A stretch of DNA of 64,000 bases from Nocardioides szechwanensis (GCF_900103935.1 NZ_FNIC01000006.1:243073-307072); one strand, 5' to 3'; positions 1 to 8,448 are shown, counted from the stretch's first letter. Numbers and translations are program-made. Notes: generated by a model from the sequence alone, not told the origin.

Positions 1-346
1 TGCTCTCGTCCACCGGGACGCCGTGGTCGGCGAGCACCTTGCGGCCGAAGTCGAGGTGCGCCTGCGGGACCATCTTGCGGAGCATCTCCGCCAGGTCCTC
101 GCCCGACATGCCCGCGTCCATGCCCTCGTACTTGTTGGGGATCACGATGTCCACGCCATAGGGCCGGTCGCCGATGTTGTCGTCGATCCACTTGAGCTCG
201 ACCTCGAGCTGCTCGGGCGTGAAGCCGACCGCGCCGAGCACGCCGAAGCCGCCCGCCTTGCTGACGGCCACGACCACGTCGCGGCAGTGGGTGAACGCGA
301 AGATCGGGAACTCGATGCCGAGGTCGTCACAGATCTTGGTGCGCAC
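1..346 (-). CDS. nitronate monooxygenase family protein (3' part outside window)
   Basis: This is the N-terminal 115 codons of an FMN-dependent nitronate monooxygenase / 2-nitropropane dioxygenase family protein; the rest runs off the left edge. The start is GTG at 346, six bases after a perfect AGGAGG. The N-terminus (VRTKICDDLGIEFPIF) and the FGVLGAVGFTPEQL stretch match the first TIM-barrel strands and the glycine-rich flavin region of the family. These enzymes oxidise alkyl nitronates, and actinobacterial paralogues also lie in lipid and steroid catabolic loci. An 18-bp palindrome lies just upstream, so a TetR-type repressor probably controls it. The family call is good; the substrate cannot be inferred. 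Confidence 0.85.
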   Translation of the reverse strand, partial: MRTKICDDLGIEFPIFAFTHCRDVVVAVSKAGGFGVLGAVGFTPEQLEVELKWIDDNIGDRPYGVDIVIPNKYEGMDAGMSGEDLAEMLRKMVPQAHLDFGRKVLADHGVPVDES

Positions 347-372
347 GGGGGGCCTCCTGAGGGCGGACGAGA

Positions 373-390
373 ACTAGAACGCGTTCTAGT
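373..390. promoter_or_regulatory. KstR-like operator palindrome
   Basis: Perfect 18-bp palindrome ACTAGAACGCGTTCTAGT. Its core TAGAACGCGTTCTA fits the published KstR consensus TNNAACNNGTTNNA. It lies 27 bases upstream of the nitronate monooxygenase start and contains the stop codon of the upstream methyltransferase gene. Binding by a KstR-like TetR repressor is inferred. Confidence 0.65.
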
Positions 391-1042
391 CTACGCCCAA
401 TGCCGTACGCCGGGTCGCGCGGACGACGACGTCGTGGAGGGTGGCCCCGGGGCCAGGGTGCCCGACGACTGTGCGGTGCCGCTCGTCGGCGGTGGCGACC
501 ACCCACTGGTCGTCGTCCAGGCGGGCCGTGACGCGTGCGGCGGTGACGGACGCCTCCGCCGGAGGAGAGTCATCATCGTCATCCCCGTGGTGGCCGGCGT
601 GACCGGTGTGCAGGTGCCCGACGATCAGCAGGGTGCCGCCGGGGGCCACCCACCGCGCGAGGCGGTCGTAGAGCTCCAGCTGGGGTATCGACGGGTGGGC
701 GTAGTGCGTCATGACCAGGTCGTAGCGACGGTCCGGCTCCCAGGTGCCGAGGTCCGCCTCCACCCACTCCACACGCTCGTCCAGCCCCACGGACCGCGCG
801 CGCTCGGCGGCAGCGGCCAGCGCCTCGGAGGAGATGTCGACAGCGGTGACCTGCCAGCCGTTCTGGGCCAGCCAGATCGCCTCGGCGCCACCCCCGGACC
901 CGGCATCGAGGGCCGTGCCCGGGGTCAGGTGGCCGGTCTCGGCGGCGAGGTAGGGGTTCGGCTGGCTGCCGCCCCGGGGCCCACCCCCGTCGTGCGTGCG
1001 CCAGTGCTGCTCCCAGTAGTCCTTGTCGAAGTCGTGCTCCAT
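386..1042 (-). CDS. class I SAM-dependent methyltransferase
   Basis: A 218-residue methyltransferase of the Rossmann class I type. The start chosen is ATG at 1042 (MEHDFDKDYWEQHW), 26 codons inside the longest frame, because the DYWEQHW opening is typical of the family and a purine-rich GGGGGACC precedes it. Motif I is GTALDAGSGGGAEAIWLA, followed by the acidic VTAVDISSEAL strand and VEWVEADL, which together form the SAM pocket. The methyl acceptor is unknown. It is divergent from an XRE-cupin regulator, with an inverted repeat between them, so that regulator may control it. Its stop codon lies inside the operator of the next gene. Confidence 0.85.
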   Translation of the reverse strand: MEHDFDKDYWEQHWRTHDGGGPRGGSQPNPYLAAETGHLTPGTALDAGSGGGAEAIWLAQNGWQVTAVDISSEALAAAAERARSVGLDERVEWVEADLGTWEPDRRYDLVMTHYAHPSIPQLELYDRLARWVAPGGTLLIVGHLHTGHAGHHGDDDDDSPPAEASVTAARVTARLDDDQWVVATADERHRTVVGHPGPGATLHDVVVRATRRTALGVD

Positions 1043-1126
1043 CGGTCCCCCTGTGTTGTCCAGATGCCGGGCGGCTTCTCGCCCGCCACGAGAGTGCCGA
1101 GTCATCCGGCCGATCCGCAAACATTG

Positions 1127-1140
1127 TTGCCAAATGGCAA
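1127..1140. promoter_or_regulatory. inverted repeat, candidate operator of the XRE-cupin regulator
   Basis: TTGCCA-AA-TGGCAA, a perfect 6-bp inverted repeat with a 2-bp spacer in the divergent region between the methyltransferase (start 1042) and regulator (start 1150) genes. It overlaps the region where a -10 box (CAAACT, 1138-1143) for a leaderless regulator transcript would lie, consistent with autorepression. Confidence 0.5.
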
Positions 1141-1149
1141 ACTGCGGTC

Positions 1150-1746
1150 ATGGACGAGAACCTGGACCGCACCCTCGACGCCGTCGGCCCAAGGCTCAAG
1201 CACCTGCGGCTGCGCCGGGAGGTCACGCTCGCCGCGCTCGGCGCGCAGACGGGGATCTCCACGAGCACGTTGTCCCGGCTCGAGTCGGGCCTGCGCCGCC
1301 CGACCCTCGAGCAGCTGCTCCCGCTCGCGCGCGCTCACGGGGTCACGCTTGACGAGCTCGTCGACGCGCCGCCGACCGGCGACCCCCGCATCAACCTGCG
1401 CCCGATCTCCGGCCGCGGAGGCGCGACGATCCTGCCGCTGACACGCAGGCCAGGAGGCATCCAGGCCTACAAGTTCATCCTTCCGCCCGGGGTCGACGAC
1501 GCCCAGCCGGAGCTGCGCACGCACGAGGGCTACGACTGGGCCTATGTCCTCGACGGCACACTGCGCGTGGTGCTGGGCGAGCACGACCTCACCCTGGGCC
1601 CGGGCGAGGCCGTGGAGTTCGACACCCGCACCCCTCACTGGTTCGGCGCCACGAGCGCCGGACCCGTCGAGTTCCTCAGCCTGGTCGGCAAGCAGGGCGA
1701 ACGCGCCCACGTGCGCGCCTCACCCAGGGCCGAACCGACCGCCTGA
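1150..1746 (+). CDS. XRE-family transcriptional regulator with C-terminal cupin domain
   Basis: 198 residues. Residues about 14-68 form an XRE helix-turn-helix (LRLRREVTLAALGAQTGIST then STLSRLESGLRRPT). Residues about 105-180 form a small cupin barrel (HEGYDWAYVLDGTLRVVLGE, LGPGEAVEFDTRTPHWFG). This architecture is that of DNA-binding regulators that sense a small ligand in the cupin, often for amino-acid, polyamine or sulfur metabolism; the ligand here is unknown. There is no Shine-Dalgarno sequence before ATG 1150, so the mRNA may be leaderless. The likely target is the divergent methyltransferase plus its own gene. Confidence 0.88.
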   Translation: MDENLDRTLDAVGPRLKHLRLRREVTLAALGAQTGISTSTLSRLESGLRRPTLEQLLPLARAHGVTLDELVDAPPTGDPRINLRPISGRGGATILPLTRRPGGIQAYKFILPPGVDDAQPELRTHEGYDWAYVLDGTLRVVLGEHDLTLGPGEAVEFDTRTPHWFGATSAGPVEFLSLVGKQGERAHVRASPRAEPTA

Positions 1747-1753
1747 AGAGCGG

Positions 1754-2035
1754 TCAGCGGACGACGAACCCGCGCAGGCCGCCCGGCTCGCGCTCGACCA
1801 CGCTGACCCGTTCCACGAGAGCGCCGACCGGACCGTGCCGGCACCACGCGCAGATCGCGCCGACCTCCGCGTGCGGGCCTTCGAACCAGGCCCGCACGCT
1901 TCCGTCCGGCTCGTTGGTGACCCAGCCGGCGAGGCCCCGCTGTTGCGCCTCGCGCTGGCAGCTGGCCCGGAAGAAGACGCCCTGCACGCGGCCGTGCACG
2001 ACGACCTCCCGGGCCACCACCTCCGAGCCGACCAT
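1754..2035 (-). CDS. acyP: acylphosphatase
   Basis: 93 residues starting at ATG 2035 (MVGSEVVAREVVVHGRVQGV); the longer reading frame upstream is unsupported. The signature VHGRVQGVFFRASCQ contains the conserved arginine of the phosphate loop, and GLAGWVTNEPDGSVRAWFEG contains the conserved asparagine. The family hydrolyses acyl phosphates such as acetyl or carbamoyl phosphate in the cytosol. Length matches the usual 90-100 residues. It lies 28 bases downstream of the DUF2510 gene on the same strand and may be cotranscribed. Confidence 0.93.
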   Translation of the reverse strand: MVGSEVVAREVVVHGRVQGVFFRASCQREAQQRGLAGWVTNEPDGSVRAWFEGPHAEVGAICAWCRHGPVGALVERVSVVEREPGGLRGFVVR

Positions 2036-2063
2036 CAGCTCGCGCTGCCCCCGAGGGCTGCGG

Positions 2064-2942
2064 TCACTCGACGGTCTCGCTCTCGTCCTCGTCGACCTTC
2101 CAGTCACCGTCCTCCTTGACCAGGCGGATGGTGCCCTTGCTCGTGAACTTGGTCTCCTCGCCGAAGTACTCGGAGAAGCCCTCGTCGTCGTCGCCGGTGT
2201 ACTCGACCTTCTGGGTGTACTTCACCTCGGCCGTGTCGTCCTTCTCGCTCACGTCGCCGAGCTCGGTGTCCACGTCGAGGTCGTCGAGGAACGCCTTGAT
2301 CTTGTCGAACTCCGCGGCTTCCTCACCCTCGAGCTTGTCCGCGTAGTCGGCGCAGTTGTCGACCTCGTAGGACTCGAACTCCTCCTTCTGGCTGCGCTCG
2401 GAGGAGAGCTCGCACACCTGCTCGAGATCGGCGTCCAGGCCGGCCTCGAGGTAGTCCTCGGCCACGTCCTTCGGGCCGCCGCCGCCGAGGACGAAGACGA
2501 AGAGCACGACGGCGGCGATCACCACGAGCGCCACGACGCCGGCGATGATCGCGATCAGCTTGCCCTTGCCGCCGCCACCGGAGGTCGGGGTCTGCCCCTG
2601 CCACGGCGGGACGCCGGGCTGACCGGGCTGACCCGGCTGCTGGTACCCCGGCTGGAAGCCCTGCTGGGCCGGCGGCGGGCCGGACGGCGGCTGGCCGGCG
2701 CCGGCCTGGGGCGGCAGGCCCTGGGCGGGAGTGCGGGGAGGAGCGACCACGGTCTGCATCGGGTCGACCGGAGTGGGCTCGGCCGGCGGAGTCGGCTGCG
2801 CCGGAGCTGCTGGAGCGGCCGGAGCGGCGCCCTGGGCGGGCTGCGTGTGCTCGGTCCACTGGGTGCCGTCCCACCAACGCTGGCCGCCTTGGCCGTCGGG
2901 GTACCACCCCGCGGGGGTGCTGGGCTGGTTCGGGTCGCTCAT
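2064..2942 (-). CDS. DUF2510 domain membrane protein
   Basis: 292 residues, ATG 2942 preceded by GAGGAG. Residues about 8-40 are a DUF2510 module (PAGWYPDGQGGQRWWDGTQW), followed by a long Pro/Gln/Ala-rich linker. One transmembrane segment at about 140-165 (LIAIIAGVVALVVIAAVVLF) is followed by an acidic extracytoplasmic domain (DVAEDYLEAGL..., with two cysteines) resembling DUF4878-type lipocalin/NTF2-like domains. So the N-terminal module is probably cytosolic and the C-terminal domain external. Function unknown; such proteins are common in Nocardioidaceae. Confidence 0.8.
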   Translation of the reverse strand: MSDPNQPSTPAGWYPDGQGGQRWWDGTQWTEHTQPAQGAAPAAPAAPAQPTPPAEPTPVDPMQTVVAPPRTPAQGLPPQAGAGQPPSGPPPAQQGFQPGYQQPGQPGQPGVPPWQGQTPTSGGGGKGKLIAIIAGVVALVVIAAVVLFVFVLGGGGPKDVAEDYLEAGLDADLEQVCELSSERSQKEEFESYEVDNCADYADKLEGEEAAEFDKIKAFLDDLDVDTELGDVSEKDDTAEVKYTQKVEYTGDDDEGFSEYFGEETKFTSKGTIRLVKEDGDWKVDEDESETVE

Positions 2943-3184
2943 GGGGTCTCCTCGGACTGATGCCTCGACGGGGGGTTTCCGCCGAATCATCACACGGGAA
3001 GCCCCCCGAAGGTCAGAGCCGGGCCGAGCCGGGCCGGAGCCCCGCCGCAGGTGAAGAACCGGGCGCGCCGGCACCGCCCAACGCCTCGCTGGGTGGGTGC
3101 GACCGGGTCCGGTCCGCGTGGCCGGGCTCGAGACGGCCGCGGCGCTGGCTCGAGAAGCACGCATGGTCTGGCATAGTCCAGTAC

Positions 3185-3913
3185 ATGACCGATGCCCCCG
3201 GTGGAGAACGCCGCGCCGTGGTGGTCGAGGACGACGAAGACATCCGGTCACTGATCGAGTTCACCTTGACCAGCCAAGGCTTCGACGTGCGCTCGGTCGA
3301 GACCGGCCTCGCCGGTGTCGAGGCCGTCCATACCTTCGACCCCGACCTGGTGACCCTCGACCTCGGCCTGCCCGGCATCGACGGCATCGAGACCTGCCGA
3401 CGGATCCGCGAGACCAGCGACGTCTACATCGTGATGATCACTGCGCGGGACGAGGAGATCGACCGGCTGATCGGGCTCGAGACCGGCGCCGACGACTTCT
3501 TGTCCAAGCCGTTCAGCACGCGCGAGCTGCAGGCTCGGGTCAACGCCTTGTTCAGGCGGCCTCGGCACACGACGCCGGCGGTGAAGGCCGCCCCGGAGCC
3601 GCTCGCCGAGCTCGCCAACGAGGTACTCGACCACGGACCGCTCAAGATCGACGTCGACGGGCGTCGCGCGTTCCACGACGAGACCGAGCTCTCGCTGACC
3701 CGCACCGAGTTCGACCTGCTGACCGAGCTGATGCGCACACCCGCCCGGGTCTGGACCCGGGAGGCGCTGCTGCGATCGGTCTGGGGCACCGACTGGGCCA
3801 CCGACACCCACCTCGTCGAAGTCCACGTCGGCAACCTGCGTCGCAAGCTCGGCGAGGCGGGCAAGCTCGTGCGCACGGTACGTGGCGTCGGCTACCGGAT
3901 GGACTCGCTCTAG
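3185..3913 (+). CDS. OmpR/PhoB-family response regulator (orphan)
   Basis: 242 residues. The receiver domain has the acidic pair D16/D17, phospho-acceptor D59 (TLDLGLPG) and the conserved lysine in FLSKPF near 109. The C-terminal winged helix (about 145-240) has LSLTRTEFDLLTEL and VEVHVGNLRRKLG and ends VRTVRGVGYRMDSL. The start is ATG 3185; an upstream frame extension is out-of-family. A CATAGT hexamer 7 bases before the ATG suggests a leaderless transcript. No histidine kinase lies next to it. It is instead convergent with an HPt-like gene, and the two stop codons overlap by two bases. Confidence 0.92.
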   Translation: MTDAPGGERRAVVVEDDEDIRSLIEFTLTSQGFDVRSVETGLAGVEAVHTFDPDLVTLDLGLPGIDGIETCRRIRETSDVYIVMITARDEEIDRLIGLETGADDFLSKPFSTRELQARVNALFRRPRHTTPAVKAAPEPLAELANEVLDHGPLKIDVDGRRAFHDETELSLTRTEFDLLTELMRTPARVWTREALLRSVWGTDWATDTHLVEVHVGNLRRKLGEAGKLVRTVRGVGYRMDSL

Positions 3914-4275
3914 GAGCGGATGGCGCCGGCGTACTCGACGAGGTACGCCGCGAGGGCGAGCTCGGCGCGCTCGGCGGCGTCGGCGAGGAGCCGAGCGCGA
4001 GCCAGCGCCCCGACGACGTCACCCTTGCGCAGTCGGCCCTCTACGTATCGCGTCATCTCGGCGAGCTCGTGGGTGCCGACGAAGCTGGAGGCCACCCGCA
4101 GGCTGAGCGTCGCATCCATCGCTTGGTCGAGGTCCCCCGAATCCATGGCGGCGACGATCCGCTCCACACGAGCAGGAAGGAGCCGACGGTAGTTCTCCGC
4201 GAAGGACACCATGAACGGCCAGTTCGCGATGTCCATGGCCAGCTGGTCGAGGTCGCGGGGGTCGAAGATGCTCAT
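3910..4275 (-). CDS. small HPt-like helical protein lacking the phospho-histidine
   Basis: 121 residues, all-helical by inspection. The segment at 56-70 (TLSLRVASSFVGTHEL) lines up with the HPt core H-x-L-K-G-S-x-x-x-x-G: the Leu, Arg/Lys, small residues and Gly fit, but leucine (L57) occupies the histidine position. It is therefore either a degenerate HPt domain that binds without phosphotransfer or a structural look-alike. The tail-to-tail arrangement with an orphan response regulator, with overlapping stop codons, makes a role in that pathway plausible. Family assignment is by pattern only. Confidence 0.5.
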   Translation of the reverse strand: MSIFDPRDLDQLAMDIANWPFMVSFAENYRRLLPARVERIVAAMDSGDLDQAMDATLSLRVASSFVGTHELAEMTRYVEGRLRKGDVVGALARARLLADAAERAELALAAYLVEYAGAIRS

Positions 4276-4406
4276 GCTGGTGCGTCCTTGTCCTGGTTGG
4301 GCTCGGCGTCGGTCCGGGGCCGTCCTGTTGCGACCAAGATTGATGTAGCCAGATCAAGGCAGAGGACGGCGAAAGCCCTGGGTTTCCTCAAGCAAGTCTC
4401 AAGGAA

Positions 4407-5159
4407 TCACAGGATCGTCAGGTCCCGCCGCAGGTCGGCCGCGAGAAGCTCCGCGAACCGCTCGTGACCGGCGTTGTTGGGGACCAGCCCGTCCTCCGCG
4501 AGGTACGACGCCCGGTCGGCCTCGGGGAGCCACTGCTCGCCCTGGGTGTCGACGCACAGCACGCGGTCGGACTCGAGCGGCTCGCACCAGCCGAGCGCGC
4601 GGGCGTTGCCGTAGGGCAGCACCACCGCGACCACCGAGTCCGGCGTCCGGTCGAGCAGCACGCTCACGGTCTGGCGCATCAGCCGGCGGATCTCCGCGGG
4701 TGTCGCGGGCGAGACCATCTGCGCCGAGATCACCACGAGGTCCGGGGCGAATGCCGTTCCGGACGGCATCCTGATCACTCGGTCGAGGAACATGCTGCCG
4801 GGCACGTCCGGGGCGCTGTGGGCCCAGCCGGAGCCGGGGACCGCGTCGACCTGGTAGTCCCAGCCGAGCAGCTTGGCCGTGCGGTGGGCGAAGCCGCCGC
4901 TGGGCGCCGACGCTCCCACCCCCGAGGTCCAGTCGTCGCCGATGAAGAGCACCTCGGCGTCGGACGGCACGGACAGCGGTGGCTCGCTGGTGGTGACGGC
5001 GGTGGGCTCGGTCGTCGGCAGCACCCCCTCGACCGGGGCGTCATCCACGCCTGTGGAGCGCGAGAACTCGAACGCGATCACGGCGATGGTGGCGAGGGTC
5101 AGCAGTACCAGGCCGGCGAGCCGGGCCCGTCGCGCGAAGCCACTGCCTGCCGTTGACAC
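4407..5159 (-). CDS. membrane-anchored SGNH/GDSL-fold protein, probably catalytically inactive
   Basis: 250 residues from GTG 5159. A transmembrane anchor at about 14-31 and a Thr/Pro-rich linker precede an SGNH-hydrolase fold. Block I reads VLFIGDDWTSG, with Asp76 where the catalytic Ser of GDS belongs. Block V reads DGLVPNNAGH, with Val226 where the catalytic His of DxxH belongs. The block III Gly/Asn signatures are also unclear. The fold looks intact but the triad does not, suggesting a cell-surface binding pseudoenzyme. A TAGGCT box lies 8 bases upstream of the start. Confidence 0.7.
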   Translation of the reverse strand: MSTAGSGFARRARLAGLVLLTLATIAVIAFEFSRSTGVDDAPVEGVLPTTEPTAVTTSEPPLSVPSDAEVLFIGDDWTSGVGASAPSGGFAHRTAKLLGWDYQVDAVPGSGWAHSAPDVPGSMFLDRVIRMPSGTAFAPDLVVISAQMVSPATPAEIRRLMRQTVSVLLDRTPDSVVAVVLPYGNARALGWCEPLESDRVLCVDTQGEQWLPEADRASYLAEDGLVPNNAGHERFAELLAADLRRDLTIL

Positions 5160-5460
5160 AACGCCGGAGCCTACGCGGTGCCCGCGAGGTTTGGCGGCAA
5201 CAGGCAGTGGGCACCCTCAGGGGGCACGCGCACCACCGCTCGACCCCGTCTCGGACATCTTGCACGCCAGCCCGCATCCCGGGCGTGGGCTGCCTCACGA
5301 GGGTCACGCAGCGGGGTGCGCGTGCGTTCTGCCCTCATGACATGGAGCGAGCCAGGACGCGACCTCTGGGGGGCAGTCGATCGCGGCCTGGCTCGACACC
5401 ATTCTCGCACAGAGCGTCCGGACTCGGTCGAATCGACGGCGAACGGCGCGGCCGGTCTGG
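5160..5460. other. intergenic region
   Basis: About 300 bases between the SGNH protein gene (start 5159, minus strand) and the glnE stop. I see no convincing coding region, RNA gene or strong hairpin. The short open frames on both strands here have no family resemblance and no Shine-Dalgarno support. Confidence 0.5.
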
Positions 5461-8448
5461 TCAGCCCCAGAACACCCGTTCAACCACGCCGCGAGCCAAC
5501 CGCATCCGGCGCAGGTAGTCGTTGACCATCTCGTCGGTCGCACCGGGCGGATAGCCCAGGATCCGCGCCACGGCTGCCCGCTCCCGGGGGTCGCGCGGCA
5601 GCTCGTCACCGGGCTTGCCCCGGGCCAGGGTGACGGCGTTGCGGACCCGGCTCACGGTCCGCCAGGCCTCGGCCAGCAGCGCCGCGTCCTCGAGCGAGAC
5701 CAACCCGGCGTGGCCCGCGGCGTCGAGGGCGGCCAGGGTCTGCGGCGTACGCAGCTCCGGCACTCGGCCGGCATGGCGCATCTGGAGCAGCTGGACGGTC
5801 CACTCGATGTCGGCCAGGCCACCGCGGCCCAGCTTGAGGTGCAGCTGCGGGTCGGCGCCTCGCGGTAGCCGCTCCTTGTCGACGCGGGCCTTGATCCGGC
5901 GCACCTCGATGACGTCGTCGTCGGAGAGGCCGTCGGGCGGGAAGCGGAGCGGGTCGATCAGCTCGACGAAGCGCCGGCGCACGTCGGCGTCACCCACCAC
6001 GGCGTCGGCCCGGAGCAACGCCTGCGCCTCCCACACCTTCGACCACTTCGCGTAGTAGGCCGCGTAGGACTCCAGCGTGCGCACGAGCGGGCCCTGCTTG
6101 CCCTCGGGCCGCAGGTCGGCGTCGACCTGGAGCGGCGGGTCGACGCCGGGCAGGGCGAGGAGGCGGCGGATGTCGTTGGCGACCGCCTGGGCGTACGACG
6201 TCGCCTGGTGCAGGTCGGCGCCCTCGACAGGCTCGTGGACGAACAGCACGTCTGCGTCGCTGGAGTAGGACAGCTCGAAGCCGCCGTAGCGGCCCATGGC
6301 GATCACGGCGATCCGGGTGGGCGCCTCGTCGAGGGAGCGCTGGGCGCGTGCCGCGCGGCCAGCGACCTGGAGGGTCGCCTCCAGCGTGGCGTCGGTGAGC
6401 CGGGTCAGGCCCTTGCCGACCTCGGCGACGTCGGTGGTACGCAGCGCGTCACCGGCAGCGATGCGGAACAGCTCGCGCCGGCGTACGGCGCGGATCGCGC
6501 GCACCGCCTTCTCCGGGTCGTCGTGCCGTCCGGCAGCGGACAGCATCTCCTCGACGATCGGCTCGGCCGCCAGCGGCGAGAGATCCTCCCCCAGCATCTG
6601 CACGCCCTGGGGCTCACGCTCCAGCAGGCTGGTCACGTAGCGCGAGGAGGAGAGCAGGTGGGCCAACCGCTCGGCGACCTGGCCCTCGTCGCGCAGGGTC
6701 TTGAGGTACCACGGGGTGCGGCCGAGGTTCTCGCTGATCCGGCGGAAGCCGAAGAGGCCGGCGTCGGGGTCCGGCCCCTCGGCGAACCACTGGAGCATCG
6801 CCGGCAGGAGCGCCCGCTGGATGGTCGCCGTGCGGGAGACCCCGTTGGTCAGGGCCTCGAGGTGGCGCAGCGCGGCCTGCGGGTCGGCGTAGCCGAGCGC
6901 GGCGAGCCGGGCCCCGGCGGCCTCCGACGAGAGCCGGGCCTCAGGCCCCGGGATGCTCGCCACCGCGCCGAGCAGCGGCCGGTAGAACAGCTTCTCGTGC
7001 AGCCGCCGCACCTCGCGCCGGTGGTGCTCCCAGGCACGGTCGAGGGCTGCGACCGGCTCGCGGTAGAGGCGCATGCTGCGTCCGAGCCGGCGCAGCGCCG
7101 CCTCCTCAGCGGGTACGACGTGCGTGCGGCGCAGCTGGAAGAGCTGGATGCGGTGCTCGAGCGTGCGCAGGAAGGAGTAGGCCTCGTGGAGGGCCTCGCC
7201 GTCCTCGCGTCCGACGTAGCCGCCGTCGGTGAGCCGGGCGAGCGCGCTCAGCGTCGTGGGCGGGCGGATCCGCTCGTCCATGCGCCCGTGGACCAGCTGG
7301 AGCAGCTGGACCGCGAACTCGACGTCGCGCAGCCCGCCGGAGCCGAGCTTGAGCTGCCGGTCGGCCTCGCGGGCCGGGATGTGCTCGATGACCCGGCGCC
7401 GCATCGCCTGGGTGTCCTCGACGAACCCGTCGCGCTCGGCGGCGCTCCACACCATCGGCGCGACCATCTCGACGTACTCCCGACCCAGCGCGAGGTCGCC
7501 GGCGACCGGCCGCGCCTTGAGCAGCGCCTGGAACTCCCAGGTCTTGGCCCAGCGCTCGTAGTAGCCGCGGTGGCTGGCGATCGTGCGCACCAGCGGCCCG
7601 GCCTTGCCCTCCGGGCGCAGCGCCGCGTCGACGGGCCAGATCGTGCCTTCGCCGGTGTGGTCGGAGCAGACCCGAATCAGCTGGCTGGCCAGCTGGGTGG
7701 CAGCCCGGAGCGTGGCCTGCTCGTCGGCGCCGGCAGCTCCCTCAGCCGGCTCGTAGACGAAGATGACGTCGACGTCGGAGACGTAGTTGAGCTCGTGCCC
7801 ACCGAGCTTGCCCATGGCGATCACGGCCAGGCGTGCCGCTGCGTGCGACTCCCCCACCCGCTGGCGGGCGATCGCCAGACCGGCCTCGAGCGTGCCGGCG
7901 GCGAGGTCGGACAGCTCCGCCGCGGCGTCGTCGACCGGCATGTCGTGCGCGAGGTCGCGGGCCGCGAGACGCAGGAGCACGCGGCGGTACTCGACGCGCA
8001 GCGCGTCGACCGCCTCGGCGTCGGGCAGCGTGGCGACCGGGTGCTCGGCGCGGGGGTCGGCGCCGACGGCAGCCAGCAGTCCTTCGCGCACGGCGAAGCC
8101 CGCGGGCCGGGTGGTGCCCATGGTGGGGTCGGTCAGCTCGCGCCACTGGGCGGGGTGGCGCACCAGGTGGTCGGCGAGGGCGGTGCTGGCGCCGAGCACG
8201 GAGAGCAGGCGCATGGCCGTGCCTTCGTCGTCGGCGAGGGCGTCGAGCAGCCCGGGTGCGTCACCGGTGGCCTCGACGAGCCGCGCCAGCTCGTGCAGCG
8301 CGCTGTCGGGGTCGGCGGTGCGGCCGATGATCGCGAGCAGCGGCGGATCGACGGCGGGGCCGAGCTCGGCCAGGGCGGCGAGCGCCGCGTCGGTGTCCGC
8401 GAAGCCGAGCCGCAGCAGGGTGCCCTTGGAGGTGCTCGCCCGGTTCAC
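5461..8448 (-). CDS. glnE: bifunctional glutamine synthetase adenylyltransferase/deadenylase
   Basis: 995 residues from GTG 8448, in a GTGA overlap with the upstream amidotransferase stop; the longer frame through glnA is antisense noise. Two nucleotidyltransferase units are visible: MGKLGGHELNYVSDVDVIFV near 211 (deadenylase half) and MGRYGGFELSYSSDADVLFV near 716 (adenylylating half), each with the G-G-x-E-L and D-x-D metal signature. Helical GlnE domains follow each. The enzyme AMP-modifies a tyrosine of type I glutamine synthetase under nitrogen signalling. Its place downstream of glnA and the amidotransferase suggests one transcription unit. Length agrees with actinobacterial GlnE (about 1000). 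Confidence 0.96.
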   Translation of the reverse strand: MNRASTSKGTLLRLGFADTDAALAALAELGPAVDPPLLAIIGRTADPDSALHELARLVEATGDAPGLLDALADDEGTAMRLLSVLGASTALADHLVRHPAQWRELTDPTMGTTRPAGFAVREGLLAAVGADPRAEHPVATLPDAEAVDALRVEYRRVLLRLAARDLAHDMPVDDAAAELSDLAAGTLEAGLAIARQRVGESHAAARLAVIAMGKLGGHELNYVSDVDVIFVYEPAEGAAGADEQATLRAATQLASQLIRVCSDHTGEGTIWPVDAALRPEGKAGPLVRTIASHRGYYERWAKTWEFQALLKARPVAGDLALGREYVEMVAPMVWSAAERDGFVEDTQAMRRRVIEHIPAREADRQLKLGSGGLRDVEFAVQLLQLVHGRMDERIRPPTTLSALARLTDGGYVGREDGEALHEAYSFLRTLEHRIQLFQLRRTHVVPAEEAALRRLGRSMRLYREPVAALDRAWEHHRREVRRLHEKLFYRPLLGAVASIPGPEARLSSEAAGARLAALGYADPQAALRHLEALTNGVSRTATIQRALLPAMLQWFAEGPDPDAGLFGFRRISENLGRTPWYLKTLRDEGQVAERLAHLLSSSRYVTSLLEREPQGVQMLGEDLSPLAAEPIVEEMLSAAGRHDDPEKAVRAIRAVRRRELFRIAAGDALRTTDVAEVGKGLTRLTDATLEATLQVAGRAARAQRSLDEAPTRIAVIAMGRYGGFELSYSSDADVLFVHEPVEGADLHQATSYAQAVANDIRRLLALPGVDPPLQVDADLRPEGKQGPLVRTLESYAAYYAKWSKVWEAQALLRADAVVGDADVRRRFVELIDPLRFPPDGLSDDDVIEVRRIKARVDKERLPRGADPQLHLKLGRGGLADIEWTVQLLQMRHAGRVPELRTPQTLAALDAAGHAGLVSLEDAALLAEAWRTVSRVRNAVTLARGKPGDELPRDPRERAAVARILGYPPGATDEMVNDYLRRMRLARGVVERVFWG

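Noticed and set aside
5160..5460. Possible small genes in the gap upstream of the SGNH gene
   Set aside because: Several short frames exist on both strands but none has a Shine-Dalgarno sequence, a -10 box at the usual spacing, or recognisable protein character.
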